This document shows positions 11,079 to 21,398 of a DNA stretch of 64,000 nt, one piece after another. The notes under the pieces are model-generated. The model made no database searches. It had not been told where the DNA came from and saw only the letters and a program-made list of their open reading frames with translations. The stretch lies in the NCBI RefSeq assembly GCF_036245475.1, contig NZ_BTPM01000001.1, forward strand, positions 682,001 through 746,000. Direction: 5' to 3'. Positions within the stretch are counted from its first letter, which is position 1. Each line of letters starts with the position of its first letter. Made by a program: the position numbers and the translations under genes. Source of the stretch: Vibrio sp. 10N (lineage in GTDB: Bacteria; Pseudomonadota; Gammaproteobacteria; Enterobacterales; Vibrionaceae).

Positions 11079-12929
11079 ATGGCATTACTTCAAATCGCAG
11101 AGCCTGGCCAAAGCTCCGCACCACACGAACATAAACTGGCTGCGGGCATTGACCTAGGTACAACCAACTCGCTTGTCGCGACAGTAAGAAGTGGTGAAGC
11201 CGCGACATTGCCAGATGCCAACGGTAACAAGATTCTCCCGTCTGCGGTTCGCTACGCAGCAGACAACACTATTGTTGGTATCGATGCTCGTGATAACGCA
11301 GCACTGGATCCTGTTAACACCATCATTTCTGTGAAGCGTCTACTCGGCCGCTCACTGGCAGACGTTCAGACTCGTTACCCGTCAATGCCATATTCGCTAA
11401 CAGAAAGCGAGAATGGCCTACCTGTTCTGCAAACCGCAGGCGGCGCAAAGAACCCGATTCAAGTCTCTTCTGACATTCTTAAAACGCTCGGTAAGCGCGC
11501 AGAAGAATCGCTGGGCGGCGAACTGGCAGGTGTGGTGATTACCGTTCCAGCGTATTTCGATGATGCGCAGCGTCAAGGCACCAAAGATGCGGCAAACCTA
11601 GCGGGTATGCATGTTTTGCGTCTTCTTAACGAACCTACTGCGGCAGCCATCGCTTATGGTCTAGATAGTGGTCAAGAAGGCGTGATTGCGGTTTACGATT
11701 TAGGTGGTGGTACCTTCGATATCTCTATCCTACGTTTATCTCGTGGTGTATTTGAAGTACTGGCAACGGGCGGTGATTCAGCGCTGGGTGGTGATGATTT
11801 CGACCACCTCGTTGCCGATTACTTACAGCAGCAAGTTGGTAAGTCAAAGCTTAACGCTCATGAGCAACGTGAATTACTGGACGCAGCGACACAAGCGAAA
11901 ATCGATCTGAGCCAAAATGATGTTGCGACTGTCAACGCTCTTGGCTGGCAAGGTGAACTGACGAAAGCACAGTTTGAAGACCTAATTCGTCCACTTGTGA
12001 AGAAGACACTGCTTTCATGTCGCCGTGCTTTGAAAGATGCGGAAGTCGATGCAGAAGACGTCCTAGAAGTTGTCATGGTAGGCGGTTCGACTCGTACACC
12101 ATTGGTTCGTGAAATGGTTGGCGACTTCTTTGGTAAAACGCCACTGACTAGCATCAACCCAGACGAAGTTGTCGCGATTGGCGCGGCGATTCAAGCGGAC
12201 ATTCTTGCAGGTAATAAGCCTGACTCAGAAATGCTGCTGTTGGATGTTCTTCCACTATCGTTGGGTATTGAAACCATGGGTGGCTTGGTCGAGAAGATCG
12301 TTCCACGCAACACCACGATTCCAGTAGCACGCGCCCAAGAATTTACCACGTTCAAAGATGGCCAAACGGCGATGTCCGTGCACGTAGTGCAAGGTGAGCG
12401 TGAGATGGTGGACGATTGCCGTTCATTGGCTCGTTTCTCACTAAAAGGCATTCCACCGATGGCAGCGGGTGCAGCTCATATCCGCGTGACGTATCAAGTT
12501 GATGCTGACGGTCTGCTTTCTGTTACTGCGATGGAAAAGAGCACCGGTGTTCAGTCAGAAATCCAAGTGAAGCCATCTTACGGTCTTAGCGATGACGAAG
12601 TCACCAACATGCTCAAAGACTCGATGACTTACGCCAAAGACGATATGTTAGCACGTGCATTGGCTGAGCAGCGCGTTGAAGCGGATCGTGTGATTGAAGG
12701 CCTAATCGCTGCGATGCAAGCGGACGGTGATGCACTTCTAAACGAAGAAGAAAAACAGGCATTGGTTAAAGCGATTGAAGCGCTCATTGAACTTCGCAAT
12801 GGCGATAATGCCGATGCTATTGAACAAGGTATTAAAGACACTGATAAAGCGAGCCAAGAGTTTGCTTCACGTCGAATGGACAAGTCCATCCGTGAAGCGT
12901 TGGCGGGCCAATCAGTTGATAACATTTAG
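11079..12929 (+). CDS. hscA: Fe-S chaperone HscA (Hsp70 family)
   Basis: Specialised Hsp70 that releases clusters from IscU. Nucleotide-binding domain signatures: [14 protein letters not shown] (about 24-37), [15 protein letters not shown] (about 205) and [12 protein letters not shown] (about 333); the substrate-binding domain follows from about residue 390. Length 616 aa compares with 616 in E. coli. In the isc operon between hscB and fdx. Confidence 0.99.
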   Translation: MALLQIAEPGQSSAPHEHKLAAGIDLGTTNSLVATVRSGEAATLPDANGNKILPSAVRYAADNTIVGIDARDNAALDPVNTIISVKRLLGRSLADVQTRYPSMPYSLTESENGLPVLQTAGGAKNPIQVSSDILKTLGKRAEESLGGELAGVVITVPAYFDDAQRQGTKDAANLAGMHVLRLLNEPTAAAIAYGLDSGQEGVIAVYDLGGGTFDISILRLSRGVFEVLATGGDSALGGDDFDHLVADYLQQQVGKSKLNAHEQRELLDAATQAKIDLSQNDVATVNALGWQGELTKAQFEDLIRPLVKKTLLSCRRALKDAEVDAEDVLEVVMVGGSTRTPLVREMVGDFFGKTPLTSINPDEVVAIGAAIQADILAGNKPDSEMLLLDVLPLSLGIETMGGLVEKIVPRNTTIPVARAQEFTTFKDGQTAMSVHVVQGEREMVDDCRSLARFSLKGIPPMAAGAAHIRVTYQVDADGLLSVTAMEKSTGVQSEIQVKPSYGLSDDEVTNMLKDSMTYAKDDMLARALAEQRVEADRVIEGLIAAMQADGDALLNEEEKQALVKAIEALIELRNGDNADAIEQGIKDTDKASQEFASRRMDKSIREALAGQSVDNI

Positions 12930-12947
12930 ATCGAGGACTAAGTAGTC

Positions 12948-13286
12948 ATGCCAAAAATTGTTGTTCTGCCCCATGAAGATCTCTGCCCAGAAGGCGCAGT
13001 ATTAGAGGCTAATGAAGGCGAAACTGTATTAGACGTAGCGCTAAAGAACGGTATTGGAATTGAACACGCTTGTGAAAAGTCGTGTGCATGTACCACTTGT
13101 CACGTCATCATCCGTGAAGGCTTCGATTCACTTGAAGAAAGTGAAGAGCTTGAAGACGATATGCTGGACAAAGCATGGGGTCTAGAGCCAGAGTCTCGCC
13201 TTGGTTGCCAAGCGGTAGTGGCGGATGAAGATCTGGTTGTTGAAATTCCAAAGTACACATTGAACCACGCATCTGAAGATCACTAA
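12948..13286 (+). CDS. fdx: ISC-type [2Fe-2S] ferredoxin
   Basis: Adrenodoxin-like ferredoxin that supplies electrons for cluster assembly. Ligand cysteines C42, C48, C51 (ACEKSCACTTCHV) and C87 (RLGCQAV), with the usual extra cysteine at 46. Length 112 aa. 18 bp after hscA and 15 bp before iscX, so cotranscribed. Confidence 0.99.
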   Translation: MPKIVVLPHEDLCPEGAVLEANEGETVLDVALKNGIGIEHACEKSCACTTCHVIIREGFDSLEESEELEDDMLDKAWGLEPESRLGCQAVVADEDLVVEIPKYTLNHASEDH

Positions 13287-13301
13287 TTAACTGGAGGATT
13301 C

Positions 13302-13502
13302 ATGAGCTTAAAATGGACTGATTCTCGTGATATCGCTATCGAGCTGTGCGATCAATTTCCAGAAACTGACCCGAAAACGGTCCGTTTCACAGACTTGCAT
13401 AAATGGATTACAGACTTGGAAGACTTTGACGATGATCCAAATCGCTCAAATGAAAAAATCCTCGAAGCTGTGATTTTATGCTGGATGGATGAGTACGATT
13501 AA
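13302..13502 (+). CDS. iscX: Fe-S assembly accessory protein IscX
   Basis: Small acidic protein (66 aa) that binds IscS and iron and tunes cluster assembly. The sequence opens [15 protein letters not shown], ends with the conserved [10 protein letters not shown] and carries the [16 protein letters not shown] acidic stretch typical of IscX. RBS CTGGAGG. Last gene of the isc operon, closed by the terminator at 13526-13552. Confidence 0.98.
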   Translation: MSLKWTDSRDIAIELCDQFPETDPKTVRFTDLHKWITDLEDFDDDPNRSNEKILEAVILCWMDEYD

Positions 13503-13525
13503 ACAGACTTACTAGTTAGTTATAC

Positions 13526-13552
13526 AAAAACGGGCCTTTGGCCCGTTTTTTT
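13526..13552 (+). terminator. Intrinsic terminator of the isc operon
   Basis: ACGGGCC / GGCCCGT stem with a TTT loop, A-run before and seven T after, 24 bp beyond the iscX stop codon. Confidence 0.92.
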
Positions 13553-13705
13553 GTCGCAGCATGTTACATTGTTATTAATTCCCATGGTGCAGTCATTGGT
13601 ATTGTCTCTACATAGTGATAACATCATTTGAAACACAGAATGTGACACAGCAGCTGAACTGTAATAGCTAAGCTGCAATAATTAGATTTAAGACAAGGAG
13701 AGACC

Positions 13706-15001
13706 ATGTCTAGCACAATGTCGGTATTTATCAGCCAAGACACGGCAGCACCGCAATGGGGCGACAAGGCTATTATTTCATTTTCTGAGCAAGGCGCGAC
13801 GATTCACATCGGTGAAGGTCATGATCTTGGCGCGATTCAACGCGCTGCTCGCAAGCTCGATTCACAAGGCATTTCAAACGCCACACTGGCTGGCGAAGGT
13901 TGGGATCTAGAGTCATCTTGGGCTTTCTACCAAGGCTACCGCAACGCCAAGAAAAGCACTCAAGTCACATTGGCAGAACTCAGCGATCAAGACAAAAAAG
14001 AGCTTGAAGCACGCATCAAAGCCTCTAACTGGACGCGCGATATCATCAACAAGAGTGCTGAAGAAGTGGCGCCACGCCAACTTGCGACAATGGCAGCTGA
14101 GTTCATCAAGTCGACAGCTCCAGAGCACGTCACCTACCGCATCGTTAAAGACAAAGATCTACTGACAGAAGGTTGGGAAGGTATCTTTGCCGTTGGTCGT
14201 GGTTCTGAGCGTACTTCTGCGATGCTACAACTGGACTACAACCCAACGGGCGATGAAAATGCGCCAGTATTCGCTTGTCTAGTGGGTAAAGGTATTACAT
14301 TTGATTCAGGTGGTTACAGCCTAAAACCATCGAATTTTATGACAGCAATGAAAGCGGACATGGGCGGTGCTGGTACTATTACTGGCGGTCTTGGTCTCGC
14401 GATCATGCGTGGCTTGAACAAGCGTGTGAAACTCATTCTATGCTGCGCTGAAAACATGGTATCGGGTCGCGCGCTTAAGCTAGGTGATGTGATTACCTAT
14501 AAAAATGGTAAGACAGTCGAGATCATGAATACTGACGCGGAAGGTCGTTTGGTATTGGCTGACGGTCTTATCTACGCGAGTGAGCAAAACCCTGAACTTA
14601 TCATTGATTGTGCCACTCTGACTGGTGCTGCTAAGAACGCACTGGGTAACGATTACCATGCCATCATGTCATTTGATGATGAGTTAACGCATCAAGCGTT
14701 GACTAATGCGAACCAAGAGAAAGAAGGCCTATGGCCACTGCCATTGGCGGACTTCCACCGCGGTATGTTGCCATCGAACTTTGCTGACTTGTCCAACATC
14801 AGCAGTGGTGACTACTCTCCAGGTGCAAGCACGGCGGCGGCATTCTTGTCTTACTTTGTTGAAGACTACAAGAAAGGTTGGTTGCACTTTGATTGCGCGG
14901 GTACCTACCGTAAATCAGGCACAGACAAATGGTCAGCAGGCGCGACAGGTATGGGCGTTCGAACGTTAGCTCGTCTACTGACTGAGCAAGCGGATAAATA
15001 A
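13706..15001 (+). CDS. pepB: Peptidase B (M17 leucyl aminopeptidase family)
   Basis: Cytosolic dizinc (or Mn) aminopeptidase with a preference for acidic N-terminal residues. The C-terminal M17 catalytic domain has the metal/catalytic motifs [23 protein letters not shown] and the signature [17 protein letters not shown]. Length 431 aa. RBS AAGGAGAG. pepB follows the isc operon in E. coli too, but here has its own 150-bp upstream region. Confidence 0.96.
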   Translation: MSSTMSVFISQDTAAPQWGDKAIISFSEQGATIHIGEGHDLGAIQRAARKLDSQGISNATLAGEGWDLESSWAFYQGYRNAKKSTQVTLAELSDQDKKELEARIKASNWTRDIINKSAEEVAPRQLATMAAEFIKSTAPEHVTYRIVKDKDLLTEGWEGIFAVGRGSERTSAMLQLDYNPTGDENAPVFACLVGKGITFDSGGYSLKPSNFMTAMKADMGGAGTITGGLGLAIMRGLNKRVKLILCCAENMVSGRALKLGDVITYKNGKTVEIMNTDAEGRLVLADGLIYASEQNPELIIDCATLTGAAKNALGNDYHAIMSFDDELTHQALTNANQEKEGLWPLPLADFHRGMLPSNFADLSNISSGDYSPGASTAAAFLSYFVEDYKKGWLHFDCAGTYRKSGTDKWSAGATGMGVRTLARLLTEQADK

Positions 15002-15053
15002 CCCAAGCAGAACATCACAAATAAAAGAACAACACGAAAGAAAAGGAATACTA

Positions 15054-15479
15054 ATGGCCCTAGAAAGAACATTCTCTATCGTTAAACCGGATGCAGTTAA
15101 GCGTAACCTGATTGGTGAGATCTACCACCGTATCGAAAAAGCTGGCCTGTCTATTATCGCCGCTAAGATGGTACATCTTACCGATGAGCAGGCGAAAGGC
15201 TTCTATGCAGAGCATGAAGGTAAACCGTTTTTCGATGATCTTCGTGCATTCATGACCTCTGGACCTATCATGGTTCAAGTCCTTGAGGGTGAAGATGCGA
15301 TCAGTCGTTACCGAGAGCTAATGGGAAAAACCAACCCAGAAGAAGCCGCGTGTGGCACCATTCGTGCGGACTACGCACTAAGCATGCGTCATAACTCAGT
15401 ACACGGCTCGGATAGCCCAGAGTCAGCAGCACGTGAGATTGAGTTTTTCTTTCCACAGTCAGAAATTTGCCCTCGCTAA
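15054..15479 (+). CDS. ndk: Nucleoside diphosphate kinase
   Basis: Equilibrates nucleoside di- and triphosphates by ping-pong phosphotransfer. The phosphohistidine is in the signature [14 protein letters not shown] (near residue 117). Starts [21 protein letters not shown], the canonical N-terminus. Length 141 aa. Lies between pepB and rlmN and is closed by its own terminator. Confidence 0.99.
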   Translation: MALERTFSIVKPDAVKRNLIGEIYHRIEKAGLSIIAAKMVHLTDEQAKGFYAEHEGKPFFDDLRAFMTSGPIMVQVLEGEDAISRYRELMGKTNPEEAACGTIRADYALSMRHNSVHGSDSPESAAREIEFFFPQSEICPR

Positions 15480-15497
15480 TTGAGCGCATTGTTGAGT

Positions 15498-15524
15498 AAA
15501 AAGGAGGCGTGGCCTCCTTTTTTA
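15498..15524 (+). terminator. Intrinsic terminator after ndk
   Basis: AAAGGAGGC / GCCTCCTTT stem with a tiny loop and a T-run, 19 bp after the ndk stop. Confidence 0.92.
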
Positions 15525-15599
15525 TTACCTGATACTTTTGTTGTACAAAAAATGTTCACTTAGAAATGAATACCTTAATATTTTAGGGTTTTGTAACGC

Positions 15600-15628
15600 T
15601 TGTTGTAGGGGGCTAAAGCCTGTACAAT
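15600..15628 (+). promoter_or_regulatory. Sigma-70 promoter of rlmN
   Basis: TTGTTG (15600-15605), a 17-bp spacer and TACAAT (15623-15628) lie 41 bp upstream of the rlmN start. Both hexamers are close to consensus. Confidence 0.7.
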
Positions 15629-15668
15629 TCGCGCCCTTAACACCAATTACCGTCATCGAAGAGGCACC

Positions 15669-16796
15669 ATGACCACACAAAAAGTCAATCTACTCGATTT
15701 TGATCGCAAGGGTATGCGTCAGTTTTTCCAAGAGGAACTGGGCGAAAAAGCCTTCCGCGCTGATCAAGTTATGAAGTGGATCTATCATTTTGGTGTCGAC
15801 GACTTCGAGAAGATGACCAACATCAATAAGAAACTGCGTGAGAAGCTGATCCGTTTGGCTGAAATTAAAGCGCCAACGGTTTCTGAAGCTCAGCATTCAT
15901 CTGATGGCACCATCAAGTGGGCAATGCGTGTTGGTGATCAAGATGTGGAAACGGTTTATATCCCAGATGACGACCGTGCAACGTTGTGTGTGTCTTCACA
16001 AGTAGGTTGTGCGTTAGAATGTAAGTTCTGTTCAACGGCTCAGCAAGGCTTCAACCGTAACCTGAAAGTGTCTGAAATCATTGGTCAGGTGTGGCGCGCA
16101 GCTCGAGAGATCGGTCTTGAAAAAGAAACTGGTCGCCGCCCAATTACTAACGTAGTAATGATGGGCATGGGTGAGCCTCTTTTGAATATGAAAAATCTAA
16201 TGCCAGCACTTGAGCTTATGCTTGATGATCTTGGTTTTGGTTTGTCTAAGCGCCGTGTGACCGTATCGACGTCTGGTGTTGTGTCTGGCCTTGATCAGAT
16301 GACAGGGCAAATTGACGTAGCATTGGCTATCTCACTGCACGCGCCAAACGATAAGCTTCGTAGCGAAATCATGCCAATCAATGACCGTTGGGATATTCAA
16401 GATTTCTTGGCTTCTGTTCGTCGCTATATTGCATCGTCGAACGCAAACCGCGGTAAAGTGACGGTAGAATATGTGCTGCTTGATCATGTGAATGACGACA
16501 TGGGTCATGCGCGCGAATTGGCCGAGCTGCTTAAAGATACACCGGCTAAGATCAACCTGATCCCGTTCAACCCGTATCCAGGTTCGCCTTACAAAAAGCC
16601 AAGTAACTCACGTATCGACCGTTTCATGAAAACTCTGATGCAGTACGATTACACCGTGACGGTTCGTAAGACCCGTGGTGACGATATTGATGCCGCATGT
16701 GGTCAGCTTGTCGGTGACGTTATTGACCGAACCAAGCGTACTCAGCAAATTGCTGCACAAAAGGGACAACAAGCGATCCCTGTCAAAGCACTCTAG
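15669..16796 (+). CDS. rlmN: Dual-specificity 23S rRNA/tRNA adenine-C2 methyltransferase RlmN
   Basis: Radical-SAM enzyme that methylates C2 of A2503 in 23S rRNA and A37 in some tRNAs. The radical-SAM cluster motif is CALECKFC (CX3CX2C, near residues 118-125), followed by GMGEPLLN. The C-terminal cysteine needed for resolution of the methylated intermediate is in DIDAACGQL. Length 375 aa. Monocistronic by appearance: own promoter and terminator. Confidence 0.98.
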   Translation: MTTQKVNLLDFDRKGMRQFFQEELGEKAFRADQVMKWIYHFGVDDFEKMTNINKKLREKLIRLAEIKAPTVSEAQHSSDGTIKWAMRVGDQDVETVYIPDDDRATLCVSSQVGCALECKFCSTAQQGFNRNLKVSEIIGQVWRAAREIGLEKETGRRPITNVVMMGMGEPLLNMKNLMPALELMLDDLGFGLSKRRVTVSTSGVVSGLDQMTGQIDVALAISLHAPNDKLRSEIMPINDRWDIQDFLASVRRYIASSNANRGKVTVEYVLLDHVNDDMGHARELAELLKDTPAKINLIPFNPYPGSPYKKPSNSRIDRFMKTLMQYDYTVTVRKTRGDDIDAACGQLVGDVIDRTKRTQQIAAQKGQQAIPVKAL

Positions 16797-16819
16797 GTTA
16801 TTGACGCGAATACCGTATA

Positions 16820-16845
16820 CAAAGCCAAGTTTCGACTTGGCTTTG
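16820..16845 (+). terminator. Intrinsic terminator after rlmN
   Basis: CAAAGCCAAG / CTTGGCTTTG stem with a TTTCGA loop, 23 bp beyond the rlmN stop. The downstream U-tract is weak (TTGTTGT), so efficiency is uncertain. Confidence 0.75.
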
Positions 16846-17322
16846 TTGTATCTGCGAATCTCAGATTTAGCGGCTGATAATCGCAGGAGGTATTGAACTC
16901 ACTAAACTCTGATCTTTGCCACATTTTCTAGATAAATAGTTGAACCATAACGGAACAAACATAGTTTTCGTTAATCAAATACTACGAAATGTCGCCAGAA
17001 AAATATGAGTAGTGTTAATTTTTAATCAAAACTGTCACTATTTGCGCTGTTTTTACTCTGGGCATTTTAACTCGTGTGGAGAATCGACTATGATGAGCAG
17101 TTCCAATCGAGATGATGCTGGCTAACTCAATCAGTCAGAGATAAATCATAATAAAATCGAGCGCTTTACAAATAGAGAAGTGCCGCAGTTGGCCATTTGG
17201 GACTATGCTGTATTGAACAGCTAGTGCGAGCGATTTACCAAACTAAGATCACCAACACCCATTAAAAATAACGAACTAAGCGTGTTGTGTCTAAGTAATA
17301 ACCAATAAGAAGTACAATATCA
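16846..17322. other. Gene-poor spacer between rlmN and rodZ
   Basis: About 480 bp without a convincing gene. The only start with a fair RBS is a tiny ORF at 17090-17125 (GTGGAGA, then 11 codons beginning MMSSSNRDD). In some gammaproteobacteria (for example Pseudomonas) a pilF/pilW lipoprotein gene sits here; no lipoprotein signal or TPR-like sequence is visible in any frame. The A/T-rich DNA at 16920-17050 is probably promoter region for rodZ. Confidence 0.5.
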
Positions 17323-18264
17323 ATGAGTACTGAGCAAAATAACGCCACAGAACCGTCATCACCAGCCGAGCAAGCACCGCTTGCTGGTACGATCCTAAAG
17401 CAAAAGCGTGAGGCATTAGGGCTCACACAAAAGCAAATCGCCGATAGATTACGATTACGCGTCGCGATCATCCAAAAAATTGAGTCAAATGAGTTCGATG
17501 GTGAACAAGTTGCCACGTTCACTCGAGGTTATCTACGCTCTTACGCGAAAGCGGTAGGCATTGATGAGCAAGAAGTGCTTGGTACCATCGAAAATCACAG
17601 TGCAGCTCAACACTACGAACAGCCAATGCAAAGCTTTTCGAAAAAAACCAATAAAGAAAAACACGATAGTCGCATCATGAAACTCACTTGGGGTATTGGT
17701 GTGGTGATCGTTGGTATTTCTTCAGTTTGGTGGCTGCAGAACCAACAGAAAGATACCTTGTCTGAAATAGCAGACACCTCCACAAGCGATCCTGCTTTTG
17801 AAGTAGAGGCGCCGGCGACTGAGAAAATAGCCACACTAGAGGCCGAGCTTGTTGCACAGGAGCCAGAAGTGAAAACTTTGGATGTTTCTTCCATTGTTGC
17901 CACGCCGGCTGAGCCTGAAGCTACGCCATCTGAAGCCACATCAGGCCAAGTAACCGAGGATGTAGCGGAAGTTGTCGAGCAGGCAGAACCGATTGCGGCA
18001 GAGCCTGAACCAAAACCCGCTAACGGGCTGACAAACCTAACTATGTCTTTCTCAGGCGATTGTTGGATCCAAGTAAAAGACGCCGACGGCAAAACTGTCT
18101 CGACGGGCATTAAAAAAGCCGGCGAAAATGTTAACTTGGACGGCAAAGCTCCATTCAAAGTCATTTTAGGTGCACCTGAAAAGGTTTCTATGACATTAGC
18201 GAGTGAACCTGTCGACCTTTCTGGGTATACTTCAGGCAAAGTAGCTCGATTCACCTTACCTTAG
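17323..18264 (+). CDS. rodZ: Cytoskeletal membrane protein RodZ
   Basis: RodZ links the MreB cytoskeleton to the inner membrane and the elongation machinery. It has an N-terminal helix-turn-helix domain ([23 protein letters not shown], about 31-53), one transmembrane segment near 124-141 ([16 protein letters not shown]), a long acidic/alanine-proline-rich periplasmic linker (about 150-230) and the C-terminal DUF4115 beta domain ([18 protein letters not shown] onward). Length 313 aa. ispG starts 8 bp later. Confidence 0.96.
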   Translation: MSTEQNNATEPSSPAEQAPLAGTILKQKREALGLTQKQIADRLRLRVAIIQKIESNEFDGEQVATFTRGYLRSYAKAVGIDEQEVLGTIENHSAAQHYEQPMQSFSKKTNKEKHDSRIMKLTWGIGVVIVGISSVWWLQNQQKDTLSEIADTSTSDPAFEVEAPATEKIATLEAELVAQEPEVKTLDVSSIVATPAEPEATPSEATSGQVTEDVAEVVEQAEPIAAEPEPKPANGLTNLTMSFSGDCWIQVKDADGKTVSTGIKKAGENVNLDGKAPFKVILGAPEKVSMTLASEPVDLSGYTSGKVARFTLP

Positions 18265-18272
18265 AAAACACT

Positions 18273-19397
18273 ATGCATCACGAATCACCAATTAAACGTC
18301 GTCCCTCCACGCGTATTTATGTGGGCGATGTGCCTATCGGCGATGGCGCGCCTATCGCCGTTCAGTCTATGACTAACACGCGTACGACAGATGTAGCCGC
18401 TACGGTTGCTCAAATCAAAGCTTTGGAAAACGTAGGCGCTGACATTGTGCGTGTTTCCGTGCCGACCATGGATGCCGCTGAAGCTTTCCGTGAGATCAAA
18501 AAGCAGGTTTCTATTCCGCTGGTTGCTGATATCCACTTCGACTACCGTATTGCGCTTAAAGTCGCTGAGTACGGCGTGGATTGCTTGCGTATTAACCCTG
18601 GCAACATTGGTAATGAAGCGCGTATCCGTTCGGTCGTTGATTGTGCTCGCGATAAGAATATTCCAATTCGTATCGGCGTCAATGGTGGCTCTCTGGAAAA
18701 AGACATCCAGATGAAATATGGCGAACCAACGCCCGAGGCCCTAGTTGAATCAGCAATGCGTCACGTGGATATTCTTGATCGTCTTAACTTTGACCAGTTC
18801 AAAGTGAGTGTGAAAGCGTCAGATGTATTCCTAGCGGTGGACTCGTACCGTCTACTGGCTAAGAAAATTGATCAGCCACTTCACTTAGGTATCACGGAAG
18901 CGGGTGGTGCGCGTGCTGGTTCGGTGAAATCATCGGTTGGTCTAGGCATGCTGTTAGCTGAAGGTATCGGTGACACGCTGCGTATTTCTCTGGCTGCGAA
19001 CCCAGTAGAAGAAATCAAAGTGGGTTTCGATATTCTGAAATCACTGCGAATTCGTTCTCGCGGCATCAATTTTATTGCCTGCCCAAGCTGTTCACGTCAA
19101 GAGTTCGACGTGATCGGCACAGTCAACGCACTAGAAGAGCGTTTGGAAGATGTGATCACCCCAATGGATGTGTCTATCATTGGTTGTGTGGTTAACGGTC
19201 CGGGTGAAGCCGAAGTGTCTCATCTAGGTCTGGCAGGCAGTAATAAGAAGAGTGCTTTCTATGAAGACGGAAAACGTCAGAAAGAGCGCTTTGATAACGA
19301 TGACCTCGTTAATCAGCTTGAAGCAAAAATTCGAGCTAAAGCATCGATGCTAGATTCTGCAAATCGCATCGAAGTAAATGAAGTAGAAGACAAATAA
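18273..19397 (+). CDS. ispG: 4-hydroxy-3-methylbut-2-enyl diphosphate synthase (flavodoxin)
   Basis: IspG reduces MEcPP to HMBPP in the methylerythritol phosphate isoprenoid pathway, using a [4Fe-4S] cluster. Cluster cysteines are visible in [13 protein letters not shown] and [13 protein letters not shown]; the TIM-barrel half contains [12 protein letters not shown] and INPGNIG. Length 374 aa matches the E. coli-type short form. Cotranscribed with rodZ (8-bp gap) and probably hisS (26-bp gap). Depends on Fe-S supply. Confidence 0.98.
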   Translation: MHHESPIKRRPSTRIYVGDVPIGDGAPIAVQSMTNTRTTDVAATVAQIKALENVGADIVRVSVPTMDAAEAFREIKKQVSIPLVADIHFDYRIALKVAEYGVDCLRINPGNIGNEARIRSVVDCARDKNIPIRIGVNGGSLEKDIQMKYGEPTPEALVESAMRHVDILDRLNFDQFKVSVKASDVFLAVDSYRLLAKKIDQPLHLGITEAGGARAGSVKSSVGLGMLLAEGIGDTLRISLAANPVEEIKVGFDILKSLRIRSRGINFIACPSCSRQEFDVIGTVNALEERLEDVITPMDVSIIGCVVNGPGEAEVSHLGLAGSNKKSAFYEDGKRQKERFDNDDLVNQLEAKIRAKASMLDSANRIEVNEVEDK

Positions 19398-19423
19398 TCT
19401 CAACGAAAATACGGTATTAAACT

Positions 19424-20692
19424 GTGGCAAAAACTATCCAAGCAATTCGAGGCATGAACGACTGCCTCCCAACACAATCTCCACTTTGGCAAAAAGTTGA
19501 GAATACAGTGAAGCAAGTGGTCAGCGCATATGGCTACAACGAAGTACGTATGCCAATCGTTGAGATGACACATCTATTTAGCCGCGCTATCGGTGAAGTG
19601 ACCGACGTGGTTGAAAAAGAGATGTACACCTTTGAAGACCGCAACGGTGATAGCCTAACGCTACGCCCTGAGGGTACAGCTGGCTGTGTGCGTGCAGGGA
19701 TTGAAAATGGTTTGCTTTACAACCAAGAGCAGCGTTTGTGGTACATGGGCCCAATGTTCCGTCACGAGCGTCCGCAAAAAGGTCGCTACCGTCAGTTCCA
19801 CCAATGTGGTGTGGAAGTATTCGGTCTAAACGGTCCTGACGTTGACGCTGAACTTATCATGATGACAGCGCGTCTGTGGCGTGAACTGGGCATAGATAAG
19901 CACGTACGCCTAGAGCTGAACTCTATCGGCTCACTAGAAGCACGTGCTAACTACCGTACGGCACTGATTGCTCACCTAGAGCAGCACGTTGATGTGCTAG
20001 ATGAAGACAGCAAGCGCCGTATGCATACTAACCCATTGCGTGTACTTGATAGCAAAAACCCAGACGTTCAAGCGATCTTGGTGGATGCGCCAGAGCTTTC
20101 TGACTACCTCGATGAAGAGTCAAAAGCACATTTTTCTGGTCTATGTGAACTTCTTGACGCGGCAGGTATCGAATATACGGTTAATCAACGTTTGGTTCGT
20201 GGCCTGGATTACTACAACCGTACTGTTTTCGAGTGGATCACTGAAAGCCTAGGTGCACAAGGTACTGTATGTGGCGGTGGCCGCTACGACGGCCTTGTAG
20301 AACAGCTTGGCGGCAAAGCTACACCGGCGGTGGGTTTCGCTATGGGTCTTGAGCGTCTTGTGTTGATGATGGAAACGCTTGAACTGACTAACGTTCGTCG
20401 CAGTGTTGATGCTTATGTGGTCACGGCTGGCGAAGGTACTATGATGGCGGGTATGAAGCTTGCTGAAAGCCTTCGTGAAGCAATCCCTGGCATCCGAGTT
20501 ATGAACCACTTTGGTGGCGGTAACTTTAAGAAGCAATTCAAGCGCGCAGACAAAGTAGGCGCGGTTTATGCCCTTGTGCTTGGTGAGACTGAAGTGGCTG
20601 AGAATACGGTCGTGGTCAAAGATTTGCAGGGCGGAGAGCAAGAAACTGTTGCTCAAACCGAGTTAGCCGCTAAATTAGCAGATATTATTTAA
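19424..20692 (+). CDS. hisS: Histidyl-tRNA synthetase
   Basis: Class II synthetase charging tRNA-His. GTG start at 19424 ([16 protein letters not shown]). Class II motif 2 is in [17 protein letters not shown]; histidine-specific motifs [15 protein letters not shown] and [11 protein letters not shown]; motif 3 in [14 protein letters not shown]. Length 422 aa. In the rodZ-ispG-hisS-yfgM-bamB run, with a hairpin after it that may attenuate. Confidence 0.98.
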   Translation: MAKTIQAIRGMNDCLPTQSPLWQKVENTVKQVVSAYGYNEVRMPIVEMTHLFSRAIGEVTDVVEKEMYTFEDRNGDSLTLRPEGTAGCVRAGIENGLLYNQEQRLWYMGPMFRHERPQKGRYRQFHQCGVEVFGLNGPDVDAELIMMTARLWRELGIDKHVRLELNSIGSLEARANYRTALIAHLEQHVDVLDEDSKRRMHTNPLRVLDSKNPDVQAILVDAPELSDYLDEESKAHFSGLCELLDAAGIEYTVNQRLVRGLDYYNRTVFEWITESLGAQGTVCGGGRYDGLVEQLGGKATPAVGFAMGLERLVLMMETLELTNVRRSVDAYVVTAGEGTMMAGMKLAESLREAIPGIRVMNHFGGGNFKKQFKRADKVGAVYALVLGETEVAENTVVVKDLQGGEQETVAQTELAAKLADII

Positions 20693-20707
20693 GTTTAAAC
20701 CCAAGAC

Positions 20708-20736
20708 AATAGGCAGCGAGGTTTCAGCTGCCTATT
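20708..20736 (+). terminator. Hairpin after hisS
   Basis: AATAGGCAGC / GCTGCCTATT stem with a 9-nt loop, followed only by CGTTT. It may be a weak terminator or attenuator between hisS and yfgM rather than a full stop. Confidence 0.6.
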
Positions 20737-20771
20737 CGTTTAGGTAACGATTTCTTTTAAGAGGACAGGAA

Positions 20772-21386
20772 GTGGAACTCTACGATTCTGAAGAACAACA
20801 AGTTGAAGCGATCAAAGACTGGTGGAAAGAGAACGGCAAAGCCGTTGTGCTTGGCGTTGTTGTTGGTCTAGGTGGTTTATTTGGCTGGCGTTATTATCAA
20901 GATTCCGTTGTCCAAGCTCAGGAAGCAGCATCAGAACAGTACAGTAAAGCCGTTGAGTCTATTGTCGCGAAAGGCGCGGACTCAAGTGCAGATGTTCAAG
21001 CATTTATCGATACAAGCAAAGACAGCGAATACGCGGTTTTAGCGGCTATGCAATTGGCAAAAGCACAAGTGGAAGCAGGCAACTTTGAAGATGCATTGAC
21101 GCAGCTTCAGTGGGCACAGAGCAACACCAAAGATGCGGCGATTACTCCGCTAGTGACTTACCGTATTGCACGTCTAATGATTGAGTCAGGCGACAACGCG
21201 GGTGCTCGCGCTGAACTTGATAAAATCACTGATATCGCTTGGGCGGGTCGTGTGGCAGAGCTTCGTGGTGACATCGCGATTCGCGAAGGTGACCGCGATG
21301 CGGCTTACACCGCTTACACTGAAGCGCAGCAAGCACAAGATGCAAGCCAAGCGCTACAGCTAAAATTGGATGATCTTGCCAAGTAA
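20772..21386 (+). CDS. yfgM: Periplasmic ancillary SecYEG/chaperone protein YfgM
   Basis: YfgM is a tail-in inner-membrane protein with a periplasmic TPR-like domain that associates with SecYEG and the chaperone PpiD. Here GTG start at 20772 behind AGAGGACAGG; conserved MELYDSEEQQVEAIKDWWKE, one transmembrane helix at about 24-43 (AVVLGVVVGLGGLFGWRYY), then an alanine-rich helical repeat domain. 204 aa. Sits directly upstream of bamB with a 12-bp gap, as in E. coli. Confidence 0.95.
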   Translation: MELYDSEEQQVEAIKDWWKENGKAVVLGVVVGLGGLFGWRYYQDSVVQAQEAASEQYSKAVESIVAKGADSSADVQAFIDTSKDSEYAVLAAMQLAKAQVEAGNFEDALTQLQWAQSNTKDAAITPLVTYRIARLMIESGDNAGARAELDKITDIAWAGRVAELRGDIAIREGDRDAAYTAYTEAQQAQDASQALQLKLDDLAK

Positions 21387-21398
21387 GGGCTATAGCCG

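Noticed and set aside
17613..18254. 213-codon open frame antisense to rodZ
   Set aside because: A shadow of the low-complexity RodZ linker codons; no RBS or recognisable domain.
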